From Caulobacteraceae bacterium (GTDB taxonomy: Bacteria > Pseudomonadota > Alphaproteobacteria > Caulobacterales > Caulobacteraceae), in NCBI GenBank assembly GCA_019746095.1, contig JAIESL010000092.1, forward strand, positions 1 through 64,000: 64,000 nucleotides of DNA, in the 5' to 3' direction. The notes beneath the pieces were generated by a model. The model made no database searches and had not been told where the DNA came from. It worked only from the letters and a program-made list of their open reading frames with translations. Below are positions 1 to 7,901 of this stretch, one piece after another. The position numbers were made by a program, and so were the translations under genes. The first letter of the stretch is position 1; each line of letters begins with the position of its first letter.

Positions 1-144
1 GGTCTGGTAATCAAAGCGGACACCGTAGGCGTTCTCCGGCAGCCAGGCGGCGGGATCGTCTTCGAGCCCCCAGGCCTCCTGCACTGCCCGCACAGCCCCG
101 ACCGCCGCCCATTCCTGGCGGGTGAGTTCGTATGGTTTGTTCAT
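1..144 (-). CDS. Hypothetical protein, N-terminal part (runs off the left edge)
   Basis: An open frame begins with ATG at 144 on the minus strand and stays open for 48 codons to the window edge. The visible peptide starts MNKPYELTRQEW and is rich in W, E and A; no domain is recognisable. The start is followed by normal high-GC codon use, so it looks like a real gene. It lies on the same strand as the ABC-3C operon but about 220 bases downstream of that operon's last stop codon. The spacer (145-362) shows no gene I can support. Function unknown. Confidence 0.5.
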   Translation of the reverse strand, partial: MNKPYELTRQEWAAVGAVRAVQEAWGLEDDPAAWLPENAYGVRFDYQT

Positions 145-362
145 ATGCCCCAACCTTACCACAGAGCTCGAAATCGCGCCGGCTGGGGCGGCGGGCTTCG
201 TCTAGATCGTTCGCCCGAAATCCGTGCGCGCGATCGTCAGATCGCGGGGGATGACTGGCCAGGATTACTCCGGCTTACACATCCATCGTGCCGAGCTGCC
301 CGCGGGAATCTTCGGTGACGTCTTGATCCGCGAGGAAGACATGAGCTCTCAGATCGCCCGCG

Positions 363-2297
363 TCAGTCATCCTGTCGCTCGGGCTCATCTGGCTGATCCT
401 CGGGCTCGGCATCTGCGAGCGCCATGCGGGGCAACGGCCTCGGGGCGAACAGGCCGGGTCGCCCGCCCGGTCCGCCCGAGAAGACCTCGACACGGGCGGA
501 GCCGGACAGATCCTCGGGCGGATCGACGTTTTCCAGGATTATGAACTGGGCGATACCGGACAGGGACGCGAGGTGAGCGAAGAAGCGATCTTTTACCGAG
601 GTGGCGGCAAGGGCGGCTTCATCGGCTCCCAGCTCCCCAGCCTCCGGCTTTTTGAGCGGATCTCGATAGGTCAGCAGAGGCGTATCCAGCACGAGAAAAC
701 CGGGATGGGGCAGGCCCCGCTCGCGGCAGTACAGCAGCAGGGCCACCTTGAAGGCTGCATGAGTTACGGCGCGGACACCCTTGCCGTTGGCGACCCGCGC
801 CTTGCCGTCAATCTTCAGATCGTATTGCACATCGTCGAAGTCGACGTGGTGCTCACCCGGGAACCCCCAGAGCTCCAGTACCGCGCTGACCATCTTGGAA
901 AACTCATGGGCGATCGTGCCTGGGAGGGCGAGATTGGGCCTTTCGCTTCGCGGCGTCGCCTTCGAGCGCTCGAACAGTTCGCGTCGCTGTTGAAGCTCGG
1001 CCCGCTGGTTGATCAGGCTGAGACCGCGTTTGGCCTTGTCCCGCGCGTTCAGGAGAGCTGAGAGGGCCGTTTCAGACTGATTGGCCTGAGGGGCCAGGTC
1101 GCCGATGTCGATTTCCAGTCGGCTAAGCCGGCCCTCGAGCTCCGGAAGCTGCGCCAGGAGCTGCGCCCGTTCCGTGCGCAGTTCGGTAAGCGACAACTCC
1201 AGATCGTCGCTATGGCGACGGATGGCCGCGATCTCGACGACCGCGGCCTCACGCACGCGCTGGATGTCGTGCTCGTCGTCGTGATGCTTCTGAGCGTCGG
1301 GCGCGGCGCCACACAGCGGGCAATCGCGGCTGGAGGCGATCTCGAGCAATAAGCCGGCTTCCTCCAAGGCTTCGAGACGCTGGACGTCGGACCCGTAGAC
1401 ACCCTGGAGCTGCTCGAAACGGTCGATATGAAGTCCAACTTCGTCCAGGCGCACACGGGCTTCTGGAATCAGTTTTGAAAGTTGGTGTTTCTCGGCAAGC
1501 AGGCTCCGCATCGACGTCTGCAGTCGCCTGAAGGCCGCGCTGGTCCCGTCGAGGCTGTTCTCGAGTCGCTCCAACTGATCGACCAGACTGTCCGCATCAG
1601 GATAATCGGCTTCGATCGTCGCTTCGATTTCCGCCAGCATATCCTGGATGAGCTCGAGCTTCACCTGTTTCGCGACATTGAACTTCTTCGGATCATCCAC
1701 GGCGATGACCGCGGAGTCGTCGAGGCCGGTCAGCAAGAGTCTGAACACGCTTCTTTCGGTTGTCCGATCGTCTCGTTGCCCTCCCTCGATGGGTGACCGC
1801 TCGATCTGGATGCTCGTCTCATCGACGAGGAAGGTGGATTCCAGATCCCGGAAACTTAGAGAGCGCGTGACCCCGTAGGCATTGGTCGCGATCGTCTTGT
1901 GTCGGAGACCCAGCTCGGTCAGCAGCAGTGCGGAAAGGTTGGCATCGTCAACCGGATCGTGGATCGAGCGAAGCTGACGTGGCTCGGCGTCCGGAACGGG
2001 CTCGCTGACGTGTCCTTGATGAAGGAGGAAGCCGCCTGCGGACAGTGATCGTGACAGGGTGACATCACCGCCTGCCGGCAACGTCAGGGCTAGCCAGACT
2101 GTGTCATAGCCGCGGCGCTCATTGATGTCGGGTAGCGGCCCCTTGCCCCCGAACATGTAGTCCAGGGCCTTAAGCGTGAAGGATTTTCCGGTGTTGGACG
2201 CCCCCCAAATGAGGTTCAGCCGGTCCTCGAACTCCAGCTTTGCGATTTCGACCTCCGGTCCGGTGAAGGCCAGATGACGCAGGACAATGCGGCTCAT
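363..2297 (-). CDS. ABC-3C system ATPase, SMC/Rad50-like with zinc hook
   Basis: This 644-residue protein is the ATPase of a three-component (ABC-3C) conflict system. Visible parts: an N-terminal half-ATPase with Walker A GASNTGKS (residues 32-39); long charged helices consistent with a coiled coil; a central CPLC motif near residue 325, like the Rad50 zinc hook; a second coiled coil; and a C-terminal Walker B block FLVLDTPLL near residue 535. The LDTP form is common in DNA-end-binding SMC relatives. Its ATG overlaps the stop of the middle-component gene as ATGA, so it is translated by coupling as the last gene of the operon. Role in the family: nucleic-acid sensing that licenses the nuclease effector; the specific trigger here is unknown. 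Family assignment is from motif pattern plus operon context. Confidence 0.85.
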   Translation of the reverse strand: MSRIVLRHLAFTGPEVEIAKLEFEDRLNLIWGASNTGKSFTLKALDYMFGGKGPLPDINERRGYDTVWLALTLPAGGDVTLSRSLSAGGFLLHQGHVSEPVPDAEPRQLRSIHDPVDDANLSALLLTELGLRHKTIATNAYGVTRSLSFRDLESTFLVDETSIQIERSPIEGGQRDDRTTERSVFRLLLTGLDDSAVIAVDDPKKFNVAKQVKLELIQDMLAEIEATIEADYPDADSLVDQLERLENSLDGTSAAFRRLQTSMRSLLAEKHQLSKLIPEARVRLDEVGLHIDRFEQLQGVYGSDVQRLEALEEAGLLLEIASSRDCPLCGAAPDAQKHHDDEHDIQRVREAAVVEIAAIRRHSDDLELSLTELRTERAQLLAQLPELEGRLSRLEIDIGDLAPQANQSETALSALLNARDKAKRGLSLINQRAELQQRRELFERSKATPRSERPNLALPGTIAHEFSKMVSAVLELWGFPGEHHVDFDDVQYDLKIDGKARVANGKGVRAVTHAAFKVALLLYCRERGLPHPGFLVLDTPLLTYRDPLKKPEAGELGADEAALAATSVKDRFFAHLASLSGIAQFIILENVDPPEDLSGSARVEVFSGGPGGRPGLFAPRPLPRMALADAEPEDQPDEPERQDD

Positions 2298-2794
2298 GGG
2301 TAACTCTCAGGAGCCGCGTCCAAGCCCTGGAATTCAATACGCCAGCGTCCGATCCGCTCCGCTACCAAGGCCTCGAACGCTTCGGGGGTTCGGGCGCAAA
2401 TCTCTTTGGCCAGCCACTCGGCGCATTCGCGAAGTTGAAGTGCGTAGTCGGTCTGCAGGTGTTCAACGATCCCGGAGGCGTCTCCACTGGCGCGATAGAG
2501 GATGCCGGCGTGCTGATCCGGCTCAAGCTCCACCAGGCGTAGCCTGCGCATGAGGGTCAGACTGTCCTCAACGAGGCGGCGGCGGACGAGAAGTTCGCCG
2601 CTGCGCTGAGGCACGTCGGGATGGAGACTGGGGGGACCGGCGATGTCTTCTGTATGAACCACCAAGTGATCGAACCAGGCGATTTGGGTGACGCTGAACG
2701 CACGCGGATAGGCGGCGTCGAGCACGACGACCGCTCGGATTCCAGTCTCGAGAAGGCTGTTGAACAGCGCGGGTCGGCTCACGGCCGGCGCCAT
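2294..2794 (-). CDS. ABC-3C system middle component (MC2-like)
   Basis: A 166-residue protein between effector and ATPase. It has the pattern I associate with middle component 2 of ABC-3C systems: FNSLLETGIRAVVVLDAAYP near the start, then GPPSLHPDVPQRSGELLVRR about residues 53-72, followed by helices. These middle components are small helical adaptors predicted to link the SMC-like ATPase to the effector. No catalytic residues are evident. The ATG at 2794 overlaps the end of the effector gene by 16 bases, and its TGA overlaps the ATPase start, so all three genes are translationally coupled. No good ribosome-binding site precedes the start, which fits coupling. Function as an adaptor is established-family inference. 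Confidence 0.8.
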   Translation of the reverse strand: MAPAVSRPALFNSLLETGIRAVVVLDAAYPRAFSVTQIAWFDHLVVHTEDIAGPPSLHPDVPQRSGELLVRRRLVEDSLTLMRRLRLVELEPDQHAGILYRASGDASGIVEHLQTDYALQLRECAEWLAKEICARTPEAFEALVAERIGRWRIEFQGLDAAPESYP

Positions 2795-3783
2795 ATCAGC
2801 CGTGGCTGGGCTTCATTGGCGAGATGGTGACACACGCCCTGCTTGGCCTCGACGCGCGCATGCGGCGCCAGCACTCCGCTCGGCATCACACTGCCGGCTT
2901 GCACCATCACCTTGTTCACGCGGCTGTAGGCATCCTTGTGGTCCTCGTCGCAGACTTCAGCGACGCCATGATAGATCTCGTTCTCGAAGGTCTCGATCAC
3001 CGCCGGGTCGGTGTTGTCGCGGTAGAATCTCTTGAAGGCTTCCGCGTCGTAGAATCGTTCGCGTTGCCGCGCGAGGTGGGGGGCGAAGGCCGGATCAGAG
3101 GCGACTTCGGCGTGGTCCGCGAAGGCAACCCCTCTGCGCTCGGAATAGGCGTCCACCAACTGGCTGATGTAGGGCAACTCCGCCTGCTGGACCGGCCCCG
3201 GAGGGCCGCAGCCAGGTGCCGGACCCGGGTCAGCCCCGAAATATTTGTACAGCACCGGCTTGGCCGCAGGATCCGCGAGCAACTCCTCGACGCCCACATG
3301 GGCGATGCAGGAGAAATCGTAGGCAGAGACAAGGTCCAGCAAATCTCCGTCAAGCGGGATGTCGCCCCCCTCGATGATCGTCTTGCGACAGTGATCGTCC
3401 CAACCCGCGATGAAGGCCGCCTTGAACGCCGTCGGCTTGAAGAAGTGCTTCTGGAGGTTTCGATTGATGCCCATGGGCGCAACGAACAGATAGCGCCGCG
3501 GCGGTGTGAACTCCTTGAGGCTGGCGTAGTAGAGCACCTTGCCTATTTCGTGGAAGACGCCGCCTGTCGGTAGGGTCGTGCCATACTGTTTGCACTGGTA
3601 GTTGTCCCATTCCCCTTCGTGCAGTTCGGATGTGAGGAAGCCGACCACGTCGCGGCCGCGGTCGGCCGTGCCGCGAAACGGCTCGACGCGGAAATACTCT
3701 GTCTTCGCAATCGCCCAGTCCCGAACGAACGACTCCAGTTCGTCCGGCAGCATCTTGAGCACATCGCGATTGTAGGCCTTCAC
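2779..3783 (-). CDS. ABC-3C system effector with Mrr-like nuclease domain
   Basis: First gene of the three-gene operon. With the GTG start at 3783 it has 334 residues. That start was chosen over the longer frame (GTG at 3825) because an AGGGGAGG Shine-Dalgarno sits 8 bases before it. The N-terminal third has a PD-(D/E)xK nuclease pattern: DRGRDVVGF with Asp45, then NYQCKQYG with Gln63 and Lys65, as in Mrr/restriction-endonuclease-like domains. The C-terminal part (from about residue 180) has no enzymatic motif and is presumably the ABC-3C coupling domain that binds the ATPase/middle component. Expected role: a DNA-cleaving effector released on infection. The target (phage or host DNA) cannot be read from the sequence. 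Confidence 0.8.
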   Translation of the reverse strand: MKAYNRDVLKMLPDELESFVRDWAIAKTEYFRVEPFRGTADRGRDVVGFLTSELHEGEWDNYQCKQYGTTLPTGGVFHEIGKVLYYASLKEFTPPRRYLFVAPMGINRNLQKHFFKPTAFKAAFIAGWDDHCRKTIIEGGDIPLDGDLLDLVSAYDFSCIAHVGVEELLADPAAKPVLYKYFGADPGPAPGCGPPGPVQQAELPYISQLVDAYSERRGVAFADHAEVASDPAFAPHLARQRERFYDAEAFKRFYRDNTDPAVIETFENEIYHGVAEVCDEDHKDAYSRVNKVMVQAGSVMPSGVLAPHARVEAKQGVCHHLANEAQPRLIWRRP

Positions 3784-4277
3784 CGGCAACACCTCCCCTA
3801 GGTTCGGTGACGCTAGCCTCGCCACCCGCCCGTATCAACAACTAAGGGTTCACCGTCCCGCCAACCGGCCAGGCTTCGCCTCCAGGGACTTCGGCGATTT
3901 CGTTCCATCACTCCGCGCTCTCCCAGCCAGTCCGCGCCCTCCCGCAGGACACGGACATCCTCCTCCGGCATCGGAGCGACCGCCATGCGCTCCAGCAGCG
4001 TGCGCAGCACTCCCGAGGTTTGAACGTCGGCCCGGTCCCCCAGCTACGCGACCCTGGGAGCGTCAAATGATCGCCTTCACAAAACAGCATACCTAGCCTG
4101 TGTTTTTCTCAGCGAGCGCTCCACCGACGTCGGGTCGAAATCGACACTGTGTGCAGTTCGAACTTGCCGGTGATCTGAATGCTGGGTCGGACGGGGGGCG
4201 GCGATTTTGCTGGCCCGGTTCACCGCGCTAACATAGGCCTACAGCATAGAGTCATGCGCTCGTTAGCTGTGAACGCC
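3784..4277. other. Intergenic region between two divergent defence operons
   Basis: These 494 bases separate the leftward ABC-3C operon from the rightward Gabija-like pair and must hold both promoters. A minus-strand open frame of 65 codons (3813-4010) exists, but it has no ribosome-binding site and an arginine-rich composition, so I do not call it a gene. An alternative in-frame start for the downstream gene lies at 4254. No tRNA, IS end or clear palindrome was seen. Confidence 0.5.
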
Positions 4278-5870
4278 ATGCTATCCAAAATCTACATCGA
4301 GAATTTCAAAGGGTTTGGCACCTTCGAATTTGATCTCGACGGCACACTCAACATCGTCGTCGGGAACAACGAGTCGGGAAAGTCATCCATTCTCGAAGCC
4401 ATATCTCTTGTGCTGACGAAACGGCTCGGTGGCCGCCAAATCGAAAGCGAGCTCACCGCCCACCTGTTCAATAAGGACGTTGTTGCTGCGTATGTGGCGG
4501 CGGTTCAGGCCGGTGCAAGACCGCCGCTCCCGCGAATTCTCATCGAAGCATTTCTTACCGACAGCGAAGCCGTTCGAGGGCTGCGCGGATCCAACAATCA
4601 CTCCAAGACCGACGCGATCGGCGTCAAGCTTGAGATCGCTTTCAACGACGATTACGCGGACGAGTACACCGCCCTCCTCGCGAAGCCGGGGGAGATAAAA
4701 ACACTCCCGACCGAATACTACGGGGTCCAGTGGTGCTCATTCGCCGGCGGCACGATCACCCCACGGAGCATTCCGGTCGGGCTGTCTTACATCGACGCGA
4801 CCACCATCCGCCTTCAGAGCGGTACAGACTTCTATCTCCAGAACATCATCAGCAGCGGTCTTGAGCCAAAGGAGCGTGCCGCACTCTCCGTGGCATACCG
4901 GAACCTCAAAGAGCAGTTTTCCGACCAGCCAGCCATCAAGGGGATCAACGCGAAACTCACCCAGCGCAAAGGCGCCATCACCGACAAGGATCTCGCGATC
5001 ACTGTGGACGTCTCGCAGCGCTCCAACTGGGAATCCAACTTGGTGCCGCACCTCGATGACCTGCCGTTCCAGTTCATCGGGAAAGGAGAACAGAGTGCGT
5101 TGAAAATCATGTTGGCGCTCGATCGCCAAGCAGGCGATGCCCATGTGATTCTGATCGAGGAGCCGGAGAACCATCTCTCCTTCGCGTCGATGCAGAAGCT
5201 CATCCAAAAGATCGAGGACAAGTGCGCGGGCAAGCAGATCATCATCACGACGCACAGCGCCTATGTGCTCAATCGGCTCGGATTGGAGAAAACCATCCTG
5301 CTCCATAGCGGCACGACGACGTCGATTAACAAGCTTCCTCCGGACACGGAGAAATACTTCAAGAAGTTATCAGGCTACGACACTCTGCGGATCATCCTCG
5401 CGGATCGAAGCATTCTGGTCGAAGGTCCGTCGGACGAGCTCATCCTGCAGAAGGCCTACTTCGACCGCCATGGCAGACTTCCGTCTGCGGACGGTGTCGA
5501 TGTCGTCAACGTGCGTGGATTGTCATTCCCACGCTTCCTCGACATCACCAGGCAGCTGAAGAAGCCGATCACCATCGTCACGGACAATGACGGCGACTAC
5601 GCCAAGAACATCACCGAGAAATACAAGGCGTATGCAGGCGATCCCGGGATCACGATCTGCGCTGATGACGACGACGATGCGCCTACGCTCGAGCCCCAGA
5701 TGGCGAAGTGCAACACGCTAGGTGCAATGAACAAAGCCTTGGGTACGGCCTACGCCGATAAGGACGCGCTCGTTAAATACATGTCCGCGAACAAGACCGA
5801 GTGGGCCCTCAGGGTTCTTGAGACCGCAGAACCGCTGACCTTCCCGGACTACGTTCAGCGAGCCCTGTAG
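4278..5870 (+). CDS. gajA: Gabija-like GajA: OLD-family ATPase with TOPRIM nuclease
   Basis: A 530-residue overcoming-lysogenisation-defect (OLD) family protein. It shows a Walker A GNNESGKS (residues 29-36), an ABC-type signature GKGEQSA near 268, Walker B VILIEEPENHLS near 290 and the switch histidine TTHSA. A TOPRIM domain follows: LVEGPSDELIL near 381 carries the acidic residue, and TDNDGDY near 435 gives the DxD pair. The next gene is a UvrD-type helicase, the defining partner in Gabija (class 2 OLD). In Gabija, GajA nicks DNA when nucleotides are depleted by phage replication. I took ATG 4278 (MLSKIYIENF) because the OLD fold begins there; upstream in-frame starts (4179, 4254) would add residues of no recognisable type. 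Slightly shorter than the roughly 580 residues of Bacillus GajA. Confidence 0.8.
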   Translation: MLSKIYIENFKGFGTFEFDLDGTLNIVVGNNESGKSSILEAISLVLTKRLGGRQIESELTAHLFNKDVVAAYVAAVQAGARPPLPRILIEAFLTDSEAVRGLRGSNNHSKTDAIGVKLEIAFNDDYADEYTALLAKPGEIKTLPTEYYGVQWCSFAGGTITPRSIPVGLSYIDATTIRLQSGTDFYLQNIISSGLEPKERAALSVAYRNLKEQFSDQPAIKGINAKLTQRKGAITDKDLAITVDVSQRSNWESNLVPHLDDLPFQFIGKGEQSALKIMLALDRQAGDAHVILIEEPENHLSFASMQKLIQKIEDKCAGKQIIITTHSAYVLNRLGLEKTILLHSGTTTSINKLPPDTEKYFKKLSGYDTLRIILADRSILVEGPSDELILQKAYFDRHGRLPSADGVDVVNVRGLSFPRFLDITRQLKKPITIVTDNDGDYAKNITEKYKAYAGDPGITICADDDDDAPTLEPQMAKCNTLGAMNKALGTAYADKDALVKYMSANKTEWALRVLETAEPLTFPDYVQRAL

Positions 5871-5872
5871 CC

Positions 5873-6958
5873 ATGAACACGATCGTGGTGGCGAGCGCTG
5901 GGTCAGGCAAGACGAACCACCTCGTTTCGGAAGCCGTTCGCCTTACGGACGCGCGCATTCTGATCACGACGTACACGAACGAAAACACTCAGAATATCCG
6001 AGACTGTTTGATCGAACGATTCGGCTGTGTGCCGCCGAACGTCACCGTCGCAACTTGGTACAGCGTGCTCCTGACCCACGGGGTCCGGCCGTACCAGAAT
6101 CTCGTGTCGAGCGTGCCGCTTCCAAGATCGACGAATTTGATCCCGGTGATGCCGGACTGGGTCAAGCGGACGGCGAAAGCGGCGGTAGACCGCTATTACT
6201 TCACCGCATCGGGCGACTTGTACCTTGATCGCGCTAGCGACTTCGTCTGCTTCCTCGACGACAAAACGCGCGGGCTGGTAATCGACCGCCTCGCCGGGAT
6301 CTTCACCCACGTTTTCATTGATGAGCTCCAGGATCTCGCTGGCTACGACCTCGTCCTTCTTGAGAAGCTGTTTCGCTCCGATATCGAGGTGATCGCTGTA
6401 GGTGATCCACGGCAGGCCACCTTCGTCACTAACAAGGGCAGCAAGAATAAGCAGTTCGCTCGGGCGGAAATCATTGCCTGGATAGAGGCAAAACAGAAGG
6501 CAGGGTTGGTGACCGTCGAGGCTCTCACAGAGACGTGGCGCTCAAACCAAACGATCTGCGACTTCGCCGATGCCCTGTACCCCGGGCTACCCAAGACCGT
6601 GTCGCGGAACGCCAAGGAAACCGGCCATGACGGCATTTTTCACATCAGGCCCGATGAGGCAGAGGAGTATTACAAGACCCACTCACCGATGGTGCTGAGG
6701 TGGGATAAACGAAGCAAGACGCAGGGCTTGCCAGCAATGAATATCGGTGTTGTGAAAGGCCGGAGCTTCAATCGCACCCTGATCTTTCCGACCCAGCCGA
6801 TGAAAGCCTATCTGGCCAGCGGCGACCTGAACTTGGCTGGCGACATTTCGAAATTCTATGTCGCGGTCACCCGTGCTCGCTACAGTGTTGCGTTCGTTAT
6901 GGAAAACGCAGAACCAATACCGTCACCGAACATTGCGATTGTCTTTCCCGGCAGCTGA
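5873..6958 (+). CDS. gajB: Gabija-like GajB: compact UvrD/Rep-type helicase
   Basis: Starts 2 bases after the gajA stop, so the two form an operon. The 361-residue protein has superfamily 1A helicase motifs in order: Walker A ASAGSGKT (residues 8-15), motif II FIDELQDL, motif III GDPRQAT, motif IV-like TWRSN, motif V GVVKGRSFNRTLIF and motif VI YVAVTRAR. It lacks the large 1B/2B insertions of full-length UvrD (about 700 residues) and is shorter than typical GajB (about 490). In Gabija, GajB binds GajA and is activated by DNA ends. Here the reduced size raises the question whether it unwinds DNA or acts mainly as a sensor ATPase. Family call is firm; system call depends on the pairing. Confidence 0.78.
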   Translation: MNTIVVASAGSGKTNHLVSEAVRLTDARILITTYTNENTQNIRDCLIERFGCVPPNVTVATWYSVLLTHGVRPYQNLVSSVPLPRSTNLIPVMPDWVKRTAKAAVDRYYFTASGDLYLDRASDFVCFLDDKTRGLVIDRLAGIFTHVFIDELQDLAGYDLVLLEKLFRSDIEVIAVGDPRQATFVTNKGSKNKQFARAEIIAWIEAKQKAGLVTVEALTETWRSNQTICDFADALYPGLPKTVSRNAKETGHDGIFHIRPDEAEEYYKTHSPMVLRWDKRSKTQGLPAMNIGVVKGRSFNRTLIFPTQPMKAYLASGDLNLAGDISKFYVAVTRARYSVAFVMENAEPIPSPNIAIVFPGS

Positions 6959-7020
6959 GAAGCCGTCTGCATAAGTGCATTTTCAGTCTGAAGCGTTGGC
7001 GACATCTGCAGCTATTCGTC

Positions 7021-7050
7021 GGGACGTTGGGGACTTCAGGGACATTGATC
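7021..7050 (+). repeat. GGGAC-rich repeat, copy 1 (direct)
   Basis: This 30-base stretch matches 7867-7896 at 26 of 30 positions in the same orientation. It lies 16 bases from the stop codon of the recombinase remnant at 7067, just as copy 2 lies 5 bases from the stop of the intact recombinase. It may be a recombination or attachment-site relic. Confidence 0.6.
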
Positions 7051-7066
7051 CGACCTTATGCCATCC

Positions 7067-7216
7067 TCAGATCGGCTGAGTGGTGAAGTCATCGATCATC
7101 CTGAGTGTCAGATCCCGCTCGTCGCTTCCGGCATGTGCTAGAATTTCCGCGAGCCAATCTTCGGCCCCGACCGAGGGCGGAAAAGTTCGAACATCGTCGA
7201 CCAGCCCGCACCGACA
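7067..7216 (-). pseudogene. C-terminal fragment of a second large serine recombinase
   Basis: The minus-strand frame ending at 7067 reads CGLVDDVRTFPPSVGAEDWL and on to the stop. It aligns with the end of the intact recombinase at 7902 ([20 protein letters not shown]). The shared signature is VDDVRTF, then a W-L pair and a run of D/E/T residues. Nothing of the catalytic, zinc-ribbon or coiled-coil regions is left upstream. The nearby GGGAC repeat has the same position relative to the stop as in the intact copy. The simplest reading is that two related recombinase elements entered in tandem and the older was deleted to this scrap. Confidence 0.7.
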
Positions 7217-7259
7217 AATTGGGCGCTTAAATAGGGAACCGAACTCCTGCAATCGGGGC

Positions 7260-7442
7260 CTAACCCTCGAACGGAGGGAGCGTAGGAGCTCCAAGGATCC
7301 TGCCGAGCTTGATCTGGTACTCGGACACGAGTGTCACGAGTTCCCCGAGCGCGCTCATAAGGTCCAATCCGTGGAAGATGACGTCCAAGATGTAGTCCTG
7401 GAACTCATCCTCGAGAGGTGCCCCGCCGGCGTTGAAGTGAAT
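7260..7442 (-). CDS. Possible small helical protein
   Basis: A 60-residue frame starting MIHFNAGGAPLEDEF contains an amphipathic stretch rich in D, E, L and V that looks protein-like rather than like antisense noise. No ribosome-binding site precedes the ATG. It lies between the recombinase scrap and a small plus-strand gene. It could be a remnant of a larger gene. No family recognised. Confidence 0.3.
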   Translation of the reverse strand: MHFNAGGAPLEDEFQDYILDVIFHGLDLMSALGELVTLVSEYQIKLGRILGAPTLPPFEG

Positions 7443-7616
7443 CATACGCATGTGGGTTCGAGAACTGATAACGGGCGCCCAAGACCATCTTCGCGCAAGG
7501 GAGAGGGGCGTGCACGACGGCATTTTGCGTCCATGGGTGCCTGCCTTTTAGACAGTATTCAGATTCGTGATAGCCTTTGTTCGGAGAACAATCCTCGGAA
7601 TAAAGGAGAAGAACCG

Positions 7617-7814
7617 ATGTCAATAAAAGAAGATGTTGCAATTCGTAGCGCACAGCGTCGAATACTCAGGCGCATACTCAGTAACCCCGAGGGTGCCGTG
7701 CGTGCGTTTCCTGACCCTGACCATCGTGCGAAAGTGCTTCCACTGATGTCCTCCCTGCATCACAAACTGGATATGTACGAACGACGGCAAGCCCGTCTTG
7801 CCAGGAGCAGTTGA
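7617..7814 (+). CDS. Small basic hypothetical protein
   Basis: A 65-residue protein (MSIKEDVAIRSAQRRILRRI to a Ser-Ser end) preceded by a strong AAAGGAGAAG ribosome-binding site 5-6 bases from the ATG and followed within 12 bases by a hairpin. It is rich in Arg and predicted helical, with no domain I recognise. It stands alone between the defence pair and the recombinase, pointing toward the recombinase end. The well-formed translation signals make it a real gene. The role is unknown; a small regulator or DNA-binding accessory are possibilities only. Confidence 0.65.
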   Translation: MSIKEDVAIRSAQRRILRRILSNPEGAVRAFPDPDHRAKVLPLMSSLHHKLDMYERRQARLARSS

Positions 7815-7826
7815 TGCCAATATCTG

Positions 7827-7855
7827 AACCCCGCGCCAGTCTACGGCGCGGGGTT
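7827..7855 (+). terminator. Hairpin after the small gene
   Basis: A perfect 11-base-pair stem (AACCCCGCGCC / GGCGCGGGGTT) with a 7-base loop starts 12 bases after the stop at 7814. No long T run follows, so Rho-independent action is likely but not certain. It may also end transcription of the leftward recombinase. Confidence 0.65.
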
Positions 7856-7866
7856 TGCAAATCATG

Positions 7867-7896
7867 GGGACGTCGGGGACATCAGGGACATCGATA
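7867..7896 (+). repeat. GGGAC-rich repeat, copy 2
   Basis: This is the copy immediately downstream of the recombinase stop. It is direct relative to copy 1 (7021-7050) and inverted relative to copy 3 (9533-9557) on the other side of the gene, so the recombinase gene is bracketed by an imperfect inverted repeat of about 25 bases. Confidence 0.6.
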
Positions 7897-7901
7897 TGTC
7901 T

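Noticed and set aside
224-544. Plus-strand frame of 106 codons at the left end
   Set aside because: Mostly antisense to the ABC-3C ATPase end and Arg/Pro-rich at the overlap.
3813-4090. Minus-strand frames between the two defence operons
   Set aside because: Arg-rich, no ribosome-binding site, lies in the needed promoter region.
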